IMG/VR virus record: IMGVR_UViG_3300010370_002417
Location: 1 to 64,000 of that record
Length of the DNA: 64,000 nt
Origin: a virus
Reading direction: 5' to 3' (one strand)
Of this stretch, positions 53,197 to 61,128 are shown piece after piece; the first letter of the stretch is position 1; the number at the start of each line of letters is the position of its first letter. The notes beneath the pieces were generated by a model. That model made no database searches and was not told the origin of the DNA. It saw only the letters and a list, made by a program, of their open reading frames with translations. A program made the position numbers and the translations under genes.

Positions 53197-53716
53197 TCTT
53201 TTTATTGCGCTTGATGTTCTTGCTCGCTTCGAAGTCAGCCATGAACTTTTCCATCTGCTCCTTCGACCACTCGCCATACTTGATATCTGTGTCATGTGAT
53301 CTATCGCCATCCTGCGATTCAGAAGTCTCACCCATGATATTGGCGTATTCGATAGCGGCATACTTAGTGTAGAGATGCTTCTTCTCTTTCTGAATGCGAC
53401 GAATGAATGCAAAGTAAATGATCTGCGTAAAATACGCAAACGGATTCTGAGACTTAGCAGGATCGAAGTTATTGATGTAGAGCAAACAGTTCTCGATACC
53501 GTCAGAAATCATTTCTTCGCGGAACGTATAGTTTGCAAAGTTCGGACGATAGGCTAAGTGAGTAGCGATCTTCATGATACACTCGCCAATGTAGTGCGGG
53601 ATACGAGGGTTTTGTTTACCTGTATCTTTAGCTTCGTTGACAAGATTCTTGTATTCTATCATCGCAGCATACAGATCTTTGTTGTTGACGTAGTGTGTCT
53701 TCTTCTTAGCAGTCAT
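53174..53716 (-). CDS. 55: Late-transcription sigma factor gp55
   Basis: A 180-residue minimal sigma-like factor that directs host RNA polymerase to late promoters. YRPNFANYTFREEMISDGIE then NCLLYINNFDPAKSQNPFAY and FTQIIYFAFIRRIQKEKKH match gp55/sigma region 2. Its targets here should be the TATAAATA/CTAAATA boxes listed. It overlaps the upstream Sm-like gene by one base (TAATG). Confidence 0.93.
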   Translation of the reverse strand: MTAKKKTHYVNNKDLYAAMIEYKNLVNEAKDTGKQNPRIPHYIGECIMKIATHLAYRPNFANYTFREEMISDGIENCLLYINNFDPAKSQNPFAYFTQIIYFAFIRRIQKEKKHLYTKYAAIEYANIMGETSESQDGDRSHDTDIKYGEWSKEQMEKFMADFEASKNIKRNKKIDNSKVA

Positions 53717-54111
53717 TAGTGTATGGTTCCTGAACTGTTGTTCGCATTATTGATGATAGCCTGTGATAGCGCGCGACTTACTAAACGACGGGCTTCTTCT
53801 TCGCGCATCTGCCTAACGCTTCTAGATTCTTTATTGATAGAGTTTAGATACTTTTCTGCAACTTCGTCATCTACTAACATATACGTCATAATATGCGACT
53901 TGTCAAGTCTTATCTTCTCAGTCATCATATTTTCGAATGGAATCCATCGCATGATGGCTGTAGTCACAACCATATTGGAAGGAGACTGCATGGCTTCTAC
54001 TCTGTATGGCTGAGTGACATATAAGCAATCTGGCTCATCGCCAACAAGCATGCAAAGTAGATCTTCGCCATTATTCAGTTTCAGAAAATAAACTTCGCCT
54101 TCCTGTTGCAT
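53716..54111 (-). CDS. Sm-like-fold phage protein
   Basis: A 131-residue protein with EVYFLKLNNGEDLLCMLVGD and CLYVTQPYRVE near the start, read as an Sm/LSm-like beta core, then a helical C-terminus (SVRQMREEEARRLVSRALSQ). Similar in plan to the protein at 35029. AAGGAG lies five bases before the ATG at 54111. Located between gp55 and UvsW. RNA binding is possible but unproven. Confidence 0.5.
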   Translation of the reverse strand: MQQEGEVYFLKLNNGEDLLCMLVGDEPDCLYVTQPYRVEAMQSPSNMVVTTAIMRWIPFENMMTEKIRLDKSHIMTYMLVDDEVAEKYLNSINKESRSVRQMREEEARRLVSRALSQAIINNANNSSGTIH

Positions 54112-55567
54112 CATCACTCCTTAGCTTGATAGCGTGCAGTTCATAAGGAAACCCTTCGCTATTATACATCTTGACACGTTCAATAAGATGATTGAGAGTA
54201 TAGTTTTTCTTATTGCTGTGTGACAGATTATCAGCGATATCAAATAGTGTGCAAGTATTCTTTACGTCTGAAATGCGAAGTCCACGACCAATAGATTGCA
54301 GCGTTCTAATACGACTCTTCGTTGGGCTTGCGAATATGACGTTGTGTAGGTTTCTGATATTTATACCCGTCGAGAATGTGCCGTAAGATGCGACGATTAT
54401 AGCATCAGTTTCTTTCTCTACGATACTGCGAATCTCTTCGCGTTCTTCACCGTCAACGCCGCCATGCACGAAAAACACTTTACGATTCTCAGCTTTGTTG
54501 TTTATCAGATCGTAGAGAACTTGTCCATGCTTCTCGACGTATGCGTAGAGTATCAGCGTATTACCTTTGAGCGATAGCGCAAGATTACGGATAAATGTGT
54601 TGCGCGGCGGAAACGAGATTATATGCTCGACTTCTTCCTGATAGCTGCATCCAGCTAGTCGCTTGCATTCTTCGATAGGATGATTGAGCGTAAGAACTTT
54701 CACTTTGAGCTGTGCGAGTTTACCCGTATCAATAAGTTCTTTCGTATCGATGATCTTATGCGTAGGACCAAACAATCCTGTTAGTACAAGCTCGTTGACC
54801 TGCGATCCATCCAGTGTACCAGTAAGACCAAAACGATATTTCGTGTTAGTCATATTAGTCATGATCTTTGTAAGAGACTGCGCTTTGAACAGATGCGCTT
54901 CGTCACCTATGATTAGATCAAACGAATCAAAATACGATTTAGGAAGTTCATAAACCGATTGCCATGTTGAGATGGTAACAGGCTTATTAGATGCTTTGTC
55001 TTGTCCACCAAATACAGTATGAACGTTAGCATCGACATCAAAACCGTAATCAGCAAAATCGGAACGTAGCTGATGAACAAGAGAAATAGTCGGAACAAGT
55101 ATAAGAGCACGACCAGCATAATAACGAACCAATGAGTAGATGATTAGTGACTTACCACTAGCAGTAGGAGAAATGAGAATACCGCGATTGTTCCTAATCG
55201 CCAGAGCAAGTGCGCGTATTTGATGCTCGTGAGCTTCGAATGGTAGATTGAGTGATTGTGTGAACTCTTTTGCTTCTGCAAGAGAATATTCCTCTGTTTC
55301 TATTAAATTGGAATCAACTTCGATGGAGTAGTCGCGTTCTTCGCAGAATTGCTTGATCTCGTTAGCCAGTCCTGCATACGTTTGCATGTTGCGTGAGTTG
55401 AGCAAACGAATCTTTCCATCCCACACACGCGACTTATATTTTGGTGAGAACTTAGCTCCAGGCACTTCAAAAGTTAAATGTTCCGCGAGCTCGCGCGCGA
55501 TACCCATATCGCCGTCTACGCGAAGCCATGCTTCATTTACTTTTGTGAGCTTTAGGTCAGAATCCAT
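54071..55567 (-). CDS. uvsW: DNA helicase UvsW
   Basis: A 498-residue superfamily 2 helicase. GILISPTASGKSLIIYSLVR is motif I, LIIGDEAHLFKAQSL motif II (DEAH), FGLTGTLDG motif III, and VASYGTFSTGINI with QSIGRGLR motifs V-VI. It unwinds branched DNA and removes R-loops. I start at MDSDLKLT (55567), which overlaps the end of the UvsY gene; an in-frame start seven codons earlier is possible. Confidence 0.92.
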   Translation of the reverse strand: MDSDLKLTKVNEAWLRVDGDMGIARELAEHLTFEVPGAKFSPKYKSRVWDGKIRLLNSRNMQTYAGLANEIKQFCEERDYSIEVDSNLIETEEYSLAEAKEFTQSLNLPFEAHEHQIRALALAIRNNRGILISPTASGKSLIIYSLVRYYAGRALILVPTISLVHQLRSDFADYGFDVDANVHTVFGGQDKASNKPVTISTWQSVYELPKSYFDSFDLIIGDEAHLFKAQSLTKIMTNMTNTKYRFGLTGTLDGSQVNELVLTGLFGPTHKIIDTKELIDTGKLAQLKVKVLTLNHPIEECKRLAGCSYQEEVEHIISFPPRNTFIRNLALSLKGNTLILYAYVEKHGQVLYDLINNKAENRKVFFVHGGVDGEEREEIRSIVEKETDAIIVASYGTFSTGINIRNLHNVIFASPTKSRIRTLQSIGRGLRISDVKNTCTLFDIADNLSHSNKKNYTLNHLIERVKMYNSEGFPYELHAIKLRSDDATGRRSLFSETE

Positions 55568-55994
55568 TCGTGAACTTTCGCCACTCAATCGCAGACTTGA
55601 TATCGTATCCGCGCTTGTGAATGCACTTCATAATTTCTACGATCACTTCAACCTTTTCTTCGAGCAACGCTATCCGTTCATCCATCTTGATAAGATCGCG
55701 GTCTGAATCTATGTAGCCCTGAACTTCGTTCTTCAGGACTTTGTTAAGAAATGGCTCGCGCCCAATACGTTCGAGATCTTGTGGATTGTTTAGATTGCCA
55801 AGATAATAATCACGGAGCGTGCTATAATGTGACTTCTTCTTAATCATGATCGCGCGCAATTGACTGCGCGTTTCGCTCAGTAGGCGATTGTATTTGGCGT
55901 GTAATGAGGATATGTTAAGAGAGTCGGCGTCCAAGTTAAGATCATCGTACTTGGCGTCTTTTTCCCACATTTCATAAAGTTCTTCAAGGGTCAT
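55557..55994 (-). CDS. uvsY: Recombination mediator UvsY
   Basis: A 145-residue helical protein like UvsY: MTLEELYEMWEKDAKYDDLN, SLHAKYNRLLSETRSQLRAI, MIKKKSHYSTLRDYYLG. UvsY loads UvsX on single-stranded DNA. It is next to uvsW, as in T4. No Shine-Dalgarno sequence: TAGAAT ends six bases before the ATG, so the mRNA appears leaderless. Confidence 0.88.
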   Translation of the reverse strand: MTLEELYEMWEKDAKYDDLNLDADSLNISSLHAKYNRLLSETRSQLRAIMIKKKSHYSTLRDYYLGNLNNPQDLERIGREPFLNKVLKNEVQGYIDSDRDLIKMDERIALLEEKVEVIVEIMKCIHKRGYDIKSAIEWRKFTNGF

Positions 55995-56000
55995 TTTATA

Positions 56001-56029
56001 ATTCTACTACAGATTAAGCCAGTTGTCAA
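56001..56029 (-). promoter_or_regulatory. Early promoter of uvsY, leaderless geometry
   Basis: TTGACA (56029-56024), 17-base spacer, TAGAAT (56006-56001), six bases, then ATG (55994). A mirrored TTGACA on the plus strand (56043-56048) makes a 9-bp inverted repeat at 56023-56049. Confidence 0.8.
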
Positions 56030-56094
56030 GAATAAAAATATCTTGACAAGCAAACAGTTTGGCCAAATAATTTGAATGTGTTCAAGCGATCATA

Positions 56095-56640
56095 TTACGT
56101 TTCTAAAACGTAACGGCGATATCTAAATGTGGCTGTAGCTTCGAGATATTCTAACGTGGTGTTAGTCGTATCAAAAGTAAGCTCTGTCAATCCAATTGGA
56201 AACAGATCATAAAAGAAAACATTTTTATTGAGATTCTTGTTACTTGTCAATATCGACAGTACGCCGTCAGAAACGAAAGTCATAGCTGTTCCTATTCCAC
56301 GATACATAGGAACTTCACTTCTAATCTGCTTTGATAGGTTAGTGGTTTGTTCGAGGCTTTCAGGATGTCCTAGTCCTTCAATCCAGGACTGAATCTCAAA
56401 GTAATTTCTAAGATCCTCGTCAACTTTAAATCTAATTGTCAGCGGATCATATGTAATTCTATCCCCAGGACGAGGAACAAATGCAAATGGCGTAGGAGAT
56501 TCAATCGCGACCATAGAAACGGAAGGGAGCGTTACGGTCTGACAGAAATAATTAACGCCAGGCAATCTCTTGATCGCAAAACGAAATCCGTTTTGACCAA
56601 GGAAATTGATATTAGTAGGTTGATTGTCTAATGCTGACAT
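56095..56640 (-). CDS. Tail tube-fold or baseplate virion protein
   Basis: A 181-residue protein. INFLGQNGFRFAIKRLPGVN and YDPLTIRFKVDEDLRNYFEI, ending FDTTNTTLEYLEATATFRYR, form a family I recall from T4-like phages of marine bacteria, annotated as tail tube or baseplate-associated. Beta-rich as expected for tail-tube folds. CTAAATA lies five bases before the ATG, so the late RNA may start at or near the codon. Confidence 0.65.
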   Translation of the reverse strand: MSALDNQPTNINFLGQNGFRFAIKRLPGVNYFCQTVTLPSVSMVAIESPTPFAFVPRPGDRITYDPLTIRFKVDEDLRNYFEIQSWIEGLGHPESLEQTTNLSKQIRSEVPMYRGIGTAMTFVSDGVLSILTSNKNLNKNVFFYDLFPIGLTELTFDTTNTTLEYLEATATFRYRRYVLET

Positions 56641-56645
56641 ATCAC

Positions 56646-56652
56646 TATTTAG
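56646..56652 (-). promoter_or_regulatory. Late promoter box CTAAATA
   Basis: CTAAATA on the minus strand, five bases before the ATG of the tail protein (56640). Confidence 0.55.
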
Positions 56653-56653
56653 T

Positions 56654-56682
56654 CAAAAAAAAGGGAGAGCCGAAGCTCTCCC
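56654..56682 (-). terminator. Rho-independent terminator after the capsid gene
   Basis: Eight-bp stem GGGAGAGC/GCTCTCCC (56663-56670, 56675-56682) with TTCG tetraloop and nine Ts on the minus strand (56662-56654). Confidence 0.95.
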
Positions 56683-56709
56683 AGTTTGCGGCTTGAAACC
56701 GTCTTCTTA

Positions 56710-58104
56710 TTACATAAGGTTCGTAACAGCAACGAAGCGATAGTAGAGGTTCGCCTTTGCGTCGCCGAACGAGCCGATCGTGCCGTCTGCAGTCGACGTT
56801 GCGAATGGGTTTGCAACCATGCCGTAACGTGTCTTGAAGCCGATCTTTGGCTGGAACGTATCCTGACCAACGGCGCGAACCATCTGGAGAGGAACGTATG
56901 GGCAGTAGAACAGACCGGCGTCGAAAGCTGAAGAGCCCTTATAGCCGAGTGTGAAGTACTGCTTGCCAGAAGACGATGTGAAGTATGGGTCGATATAGAC
57001 CTTGATACGTCCATTGAGAACACCAGCGAAGGTGTTGCCCGTGTCGTCGACGTTGAGGTTGTTAGCAAGAGCTGGGGTGTAGTCCAGAACGCCTGCCATC
57101 TGAAGAGCTGATGCAACGTCCGATCCGCAGATCAGAACGTTACCCTTGCCGCGGCGGGTTGCCTTAGCAATCTGGTTAGCTTCGCGCTCGATCTGGAACA
57201 GAAGTCCCTTGAACTTCTCAACCATCCAACGACCGTTTGAGTCAACGTCGAGGTTAAACGTACCAGCAGTTGTTACGTTTTCCTGAGCGCCAGCCGAAGC
57301 GGTGTAGTTGATTGTACGAACAACTTCTCTGTTGATTTCCGAAAGGATTTCAGCAGCGAGGATGTTGGAGAGCTCGGTCTCAGCGTCGAGGCCGTGGATA
57401 GCCTTGAGATCCTGAGCGAGTTCCATCGTGTACTCAGCCTTCAGAGCACGCGATACGGCTGTAACAGCAACCTTCTCGATCGAGAAAGCCATTTCCTGGA
57501 AGCCGTTAGCAGCTCCGTCGCCGAGAGCTTCAGCAGCGGAACGTGACATACCGGTCGAAACGGTATAGCCAGAAGCGCCAGCCTTTACACGACCCGTTGG
57601 ATCGCTGCCGTCCTGAACACGTCCGGTTGAAGAGTTAGCAACAACCTTACGTGAAGCTGTGTTACCAGCAGCAGAAGCAGAGAAGGTTGTGTTAGCTTCG
57701 TTGAAGAGAGCTTCCGAACCACCCTGTGTGCTGTAACGTGAACGCATTGCGAAGATCAGGCCTGTTGGACCTGTCATTGGCTGAACGCCGCAGATATCGT
57801 ATGCGATCAGGTTTGGCATGGAACGACGAACCAGCGAGATGAGAACTGGATCGAACGTGTCGATCGAGCCGTCACCTGCTGTGGATGACGAAGCACCCAT
57901 AGCGTTGATTGGAGCAGCTTCGCCCAGGAGACCTGGAGCGCGATATCCGCCCGAACCGAATGAATCTTCACGAGCAGCCTTCTCCTGATTCTCAAGGAGC
58001 TGAGCCACTACGCTACGACGATGAACGTCCTTAATGGGAGCCAGATCAGGATGTTCCAGGACTGGCTGCCACTTCTTCTGAATTGTCTCGTTCAGAGATT
58101 GCAT
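56710..58104 (-). CDS. 23: Major capsid protein gp23
   Basis: A 464-residue shell protein with the T4-superfamily HK97-type fold. The start MQSLNETIQKKWQPVLEHPD and YDICGVQPMTGPTGLIFAMR are hallmark blocks. GLLGEAAPINAMG holds the gp21 cleavage site after Glu62 (L-x-E|A), so mature protein begins near Ala63. Followed by a very strong terminator. Strong codon use typical of a highly expressed gene. Confidence 0.97.
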   Translation of the reverse strand: MQSLNETIQKKWQPVLEHPDLAPIKDVHRRSVVAQLLENQEKAAREDSFGSGGYRAPGLLGEAAPINAMGASSSTAGDGSIDTFDPVLISLVRRSMPNLIAYDICGVQPMTGPTGLIFAMRSRYSTQGGSEALFNEANTTFSASAAGNTASRKVVANSSTGRVQDGSDPTGRVKAGASGYTVSTGMSRSAAEALGDGAANGFQEMAFSIEKVAVTAVSRALKAEYTMELAQDLKAIHGLDAETELSNILAAEILSEINREVVRTINYTASAGAQENVTTAGTFNLDVDSNGRWMVEKFKGLLFQIEREANQIAKATRRGKGNVLICGSDVASALQMAGVLDYTPALANNLNVDDTGNTFAGVLNGRIKVYIDPYFTSSSGKQYFTLGYKGSSAFDAGLFYCPYVPLQMVRAVGQDTFQPKIGFKTRYGMVANPFATSTADGTIGSFGDAKANLYYRFVAVTNLM

Positions 58105-58129
58105 TTTCTTATTTCTCCTAATTTACCTA

Positions 58130-59233
58130 TTACTTCTTGATTCCGCGAGCGATCGCGTTCATATAAGCAGCCATTTCAACTGGAACCTGTTTTTCAGCGA
58201 CGTCGTCGCCCACTGGTTCCTCATCGAGAGTTACGCTTTCAGACAAAGTCCCGGCCGAAGACTTTGAAGGGAAGTAGCTCTCACGAAGAGTTCCAACCTT
58301 CTTCTTGAATGATTCAACATCCTCGAAGTCGATGGACTCAGAAAGTGAAGACAGCTTTGCAACTTGCGTATCTGTCAGGCCTTCTGAAACTTCTGCGAAC
58401 GCGAGTGAGCGTTCGAATTCCTTGATGCGAGCAGTAAGCTCAACATTCTTCTCGATTTCTTCGTTGATTGCAGACTCGAGAACTTCTACCTGAGAAGCAA
58501 GCTCTTCTGCAACGTCAACGGCGTCGTCTGGAATGTCGATGTAGTGCTCTTCGAACAGACCCTTCAGTCCGTTCATGAACGACTCAACGATCTCAGCCTT
58601 AAGACCGCGCTCGATAGCAACGGCGTTGTTTTCCATCCACTGCTCAACAACATAATCGAGATATGTGTCGATGCGCTCAACGAGTTCTTCGTTGATCGTT
58701 GTGGTTTCTTCGCTGATAGTAGCCTGAACTTGCTCGTCGAGAGCTTCGATCTGCTCGTTTACCTTGGAAAGAACAGCAGCTTCGAATACCTGAGTAGCCT
58801 TAGCGATGAACTCTTCGGAAACGTCGGCACCAGCAAAGATAGCCTTGATATCTTCGGTTACGTCGATATCCTCGGCTGTCAGCTTTGCGAGCTTCATTTC
58901 TGTCTCCTCAGCAACGCGGCCCTTTGGACTAACAGATGAACCCTGCATTGGATTTGTCTTGTCGCCCTTGAATGAATCATAAGCGGCTGATACTTCCGCC
59001 TTCTTCATGCCGGTAAGAGCCTGAACCATTGCATTGATCATTCCGACCTTTGTATATGGCTTGATTCCAGAGCCCTGTGTCATTGGGCCTGACTTCTCAC
59101 CCTGCTGGGCAACACCACCAGGAACTGCGGCCTGAACTCCAGTAGGGTCAGCGACCTCAGCGTCAACGCCGTAGCTCGCCTTCTTTGCTTCTTGCATGTC
59201 GAGCTTTTCGACATTTGTGTCCTGAACTGACAT
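58130..59233 (-). CDS. 22: Prohead scaffold gp22
   Basis: A 367-residue acidic helical scaffold protein. Long Glu-rich coiled-coil segments (about 120-290) and placement between gp21 and gp23 match T4 gp22, which is degraded by gp21 during maturation. The N-terminal 90 residues, with PYTKVGMINAMVQALTGMKK, are a feature of cyanophage-type gp22. A TATAAATA late promoter lies 41 bases upstream. Confidence 0.85.
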   Translation of the reverse strand: MSVQDTNVEKLDMQEAKKASYGVDAEVADPTGVQAAVPGGVAQQGEKSGPMTQGSGIKPYTKVGMINAMVQALTGMKKAEVSAAYDSFKGDKTNPMQGSSVSPKGRVAEETEMKLAKLTAEDIDVTEDIKAIFAGADVSEEFIAKATQVFEAAVLSKVNEQIEALDEQVQATISEETTTINEELVERIDTYLDYVVEQWMENNAVAIERGLKAEIVESFMNGLKGLFEEHYIDIPDDAVDVAEELASQVEVLESAINEEIEKNVELTARIKEFERSLAFAEVSEGLTDTQVAKLSSLSESIDFEDVESFKKKVGTLRESYFPSKSSAGTLSESVTLDEEPVGDDVAEKQVPVEMAAYMNAIARGIKK

Positions 59234-59274
59234 ATTAATATTCTCCCTCAGGGTTGTAGAAGATTCTTCTAGTT

Positions 59275-59282
59275 TATTTATA
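59275..59282 (-). promoter_or_regulatory. Late promoter TATAAATA
   Basis: Perfect T4-type late box on the minus strand upstream of gp22; it should drive gp22 and gp23. Confidence 0.85.
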
Positions 59283-59295
59283 AAAATGACGCCAT

Positions 59296-59949
59296 TTAGA
59301 GTTTCTTGAGGAACTTATTAAACGCATTGAGCAGAATTGCTTCACGCTCCTCGCGAGTGCTATATCCCTCGTTAATCTCTGCCTTGATTCGAGCAACGTC
59401 CTTTTCTACGAGGATGCCGTTGTCCCAAACCCACTCTTTACCTTCCATGATTCCATTAGCGAGTGCTGCTGGGGCCGATGGATCGGCAACGATATCTGCA
59501 GCCGTAGCAAGATAGAAGTCTTTCTGTACTTCCATCAGATCGCCTCTCTTAACGAGCGATCCCATGCCACGAGAAGAGAACCCGAGTTTGGCTCCTTCTT
59601 TCATCAGATTCTTTACGATGTTTCCGTACGGTGTGTCCATGATCTTAACGCGGCCGACGAAATTATCGCCTTCCTGACGCAGTGACTTGATCATGTGTGA
59701 AACGCGCTCGAGATTGATGGTTGGTCCTTGTGGATGACCAAGCTCGCCGTAAGCGCGGTTCTGCTCAACGAACTCACGATTGTAACGTGAAACTTCGTTG
59801 GCTAGTGTTTCGGTAGGATACATACGACCATTTTTGTTCTTGAGATTACCCTGCATCAGGATACCTTCAAGAAAATACTGTTTCTCACCTGCTTCATTAG
59901 ATTCTGTGATGATCTGTATGTTTTCGTTAACTTCGCAGATGAGTTTCAT
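59296..59949 (-). CDS. 21: Prohead core protease gp21
   Basis: A 217-residue serine protease (family S77). FLEGILMQGNLKNKNGRMYP, GELGHP (His72) and LGFSSRGMG (Ser125 or Ser126) match T4 gp21. It cleaves capsid and core proteins after L-x-E or I-x-E. One-base overlap (TAATG) with the gene upstream. Confidence 0.93.
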   Translation of the reverse strand: MKLICEVNENIQIITESNEAGEKQYFLEGILMQGNLKNKNGRMYPTETLANEVSRYNREFVEQNRAYGELGHPQGPTINLERVSHMIKSLRQEGDNFVGRVKIMDTPYGNIVKNLMKEGAKLGFSSRGMGSLVKRGDLMEVQKDFYLATAADIVADPSAPAALANGIMEGKEWVWDNGILVEKDVARIKAEINEGYSTREEREAILLNAFNKFLKKL

Positions 59950-60335
59950 TAGTATTGCGAGCCTCCGGCAATAGAAACGGTTTTATGCAACTTGAGAACA
60001 AGTGTTGCGGGACCAGTTCCAACTTTTGTTACAACAACATTTGAAGTCGCTTCTGCGTCGCCATTGTCGATGAGACGTGAATCAGAAAAATCCATAACGT
60101 GCTGACCGTCTGTTAACAGCAGAATTGTGTTTGAGCCGCGCTGAACTACCCAGTGTACGTTGTTACCGCAAGACCACTCAGCTGAAACAATGTTCATACG
60201 AGTGACGTTTTCGCCTGCGGAATTAGCACCAATTGTAGCTGTTGGATGATTTCTTTTAATGAAACCACTAGCGTTGAACTTGGCGATGAACCATCCGCCT
60301 TTAACGTGCTTGTTTACAATTCCTTCTGCAGCCAT
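59949..60335 (-). CDS. Head-associated structural protein
   Basis: A 128-residue beta-rich protein. EWSCGNNVHWVVQRGSNTIL and LTDGQHVMDFSDSRLIDNG form blocks I have seen in T4-like phages next to gp21. Function unknown, probably capsid or prohead related. One-base junctions (TAATG) on both sides tie it to the gp21 operon. Confidence 0.6.
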   Translation of the reverse strand: MAAEGIVNKHVKGGWFIAKFNASGFIKRNHPTATIGANSAGENVTRMNIVSAEWSCGNNVHWVVQRGSNTILLLTDGQHVMDFSDSRLIDNGDAEATSNVVVTKVGTGPATLVLKLHKTVSIAGGSQY

Positions 60336-60901
60336 TATTCATCTCCGAGTGATTCTACAACGAAGTCAAGAATCTTCTCAAAAGAATCTGCGCTTTCGTT
60401 GACGGCTGCACGGAATACTTCGCGATTGCCTGTATTCAGATTTTCATAAACCTGATGGAGAGCATCCCAAGTATCTTGATTGATTTCGATTGCATCCCCG
60501 TTCAGCAGATCAATATAAACGATGTCTTCGTCAGACTCGCTGATTACTGGCTGATTAACGAAGAGTGATTCTTTGAACGCTTGAACTGAAGAAGGAGACT
60601 GACGTACTGGCTTCATATCGCCTTGTGTCTTGTCAGCGCGTGTCAGTGGCGTCTTGCTGCCTTTGAATCCAGATTGATCCTTAAGATCGGAAGTTCCCTG
60701 CTTGATAGGAGAGCGATCGCCGTTCTCTGGTTGATGCTCAGCTTGCTTGGTCTCACCACCCTTGCTTGATACAGGATAATCTTTTACTTCGCGAGTATGC
60801 GCATCAGCAAAATCAACTTCTCCCTGAGCGCGCGGTCTAAGAGCGGCCGCTTCAGGATTTGCTTTGTCTAGAGCCTCACGCAGTTGTCTGAACGTCTTCA
60901 T
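60335..60901 (-). CDS. Probable prohead core component
   Basis: A 188-residue charged, low-complexity protein starting MKTFRQLREALDKANPEAAA. The start resembles the targeting peptide found at the N-terminus of several T4-type core proteins (F-x-x-L-R-E). C-terminal part is acidic and helical (VYIDLLNGDAIEINQDTWDA). Its position between gp68-like and gp21 genes suggests a scaffold component. Confidence 0.5.
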   Translation of the reverse strand: MKTFRQLREALDKANPEAAALRPRAQGEVDFADAHTREVKDYPVSSKGGETKQAEHQPENGDRSPIKQGTSDLKDQSGFKGSKTPLTRADKTQGDMKPVRQSPSSVQAFKESLFVNQPVISESDEDIVYIDLLNGDAIEINQDTWDALHQVYENLNTGNREVFRAAVNESADSFEKILDFVVESLGDE

Positions 60902-61085
60902 CTGAAATATTCTCCTGTTCTGCGGGCTCTTCTGCCTGAGAATTAAACATGGAAGAAGCGATCTCGATCTTTCTCAGCTCGAGGGCGTCTTGAATCTTTG
61001 TTGCTATAGCAGCACCAATGGCGTCACGAAACTCCGCGGCGTTCTCGTTTGATGCGGCTTGAATAGCAGTGTAAATATGTTCCAT
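60876..61085 (-). CDS. Small prohead core protein (gp67/gp68 position)
   Basis: A 69-residue acidic protein: MEHIYTAIQAASNENAAEFR, then ALELRKIEIASSMFNSQAEE. The motif LRKIEIASSMFN recurs in small head proteins of T4-like phages upstream of gp21. A TATAAATA late promoter stands 23 bases before the ATG, marking the start of the capsid operon. Confidence 0.65.
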   Translation of the reverse strand: MEHIYTAIQAASNENAAEFRDAIGAAIATKIQDALELRKIEIASSMFNSQAEEPAEQENISDEDVQTTA

Positions 61086-61108
61086 TATGATACCTCAACT
61101 TGTGATTC

Positions 61109-61116
61109 TATTTATA
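61109..61116 (-). promoter_or_regulatory. Late promoter TATAAATA
   Basis: Perfect T4-type late box on the minus strand at the head of the capsid operon. Confidence 0.85.
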
Positions 61117-61128
61117 AAAAACATCTTG

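Noticed and set aside
59245-59270. AGAAGA/TCTTCT inverted repeat between gp21 and gp22 as a terminator
   Set aside because: The stem is short and AT-rich with no T-tract, and it lies downstream of the late promoter for gp22, where it would block its own operon.
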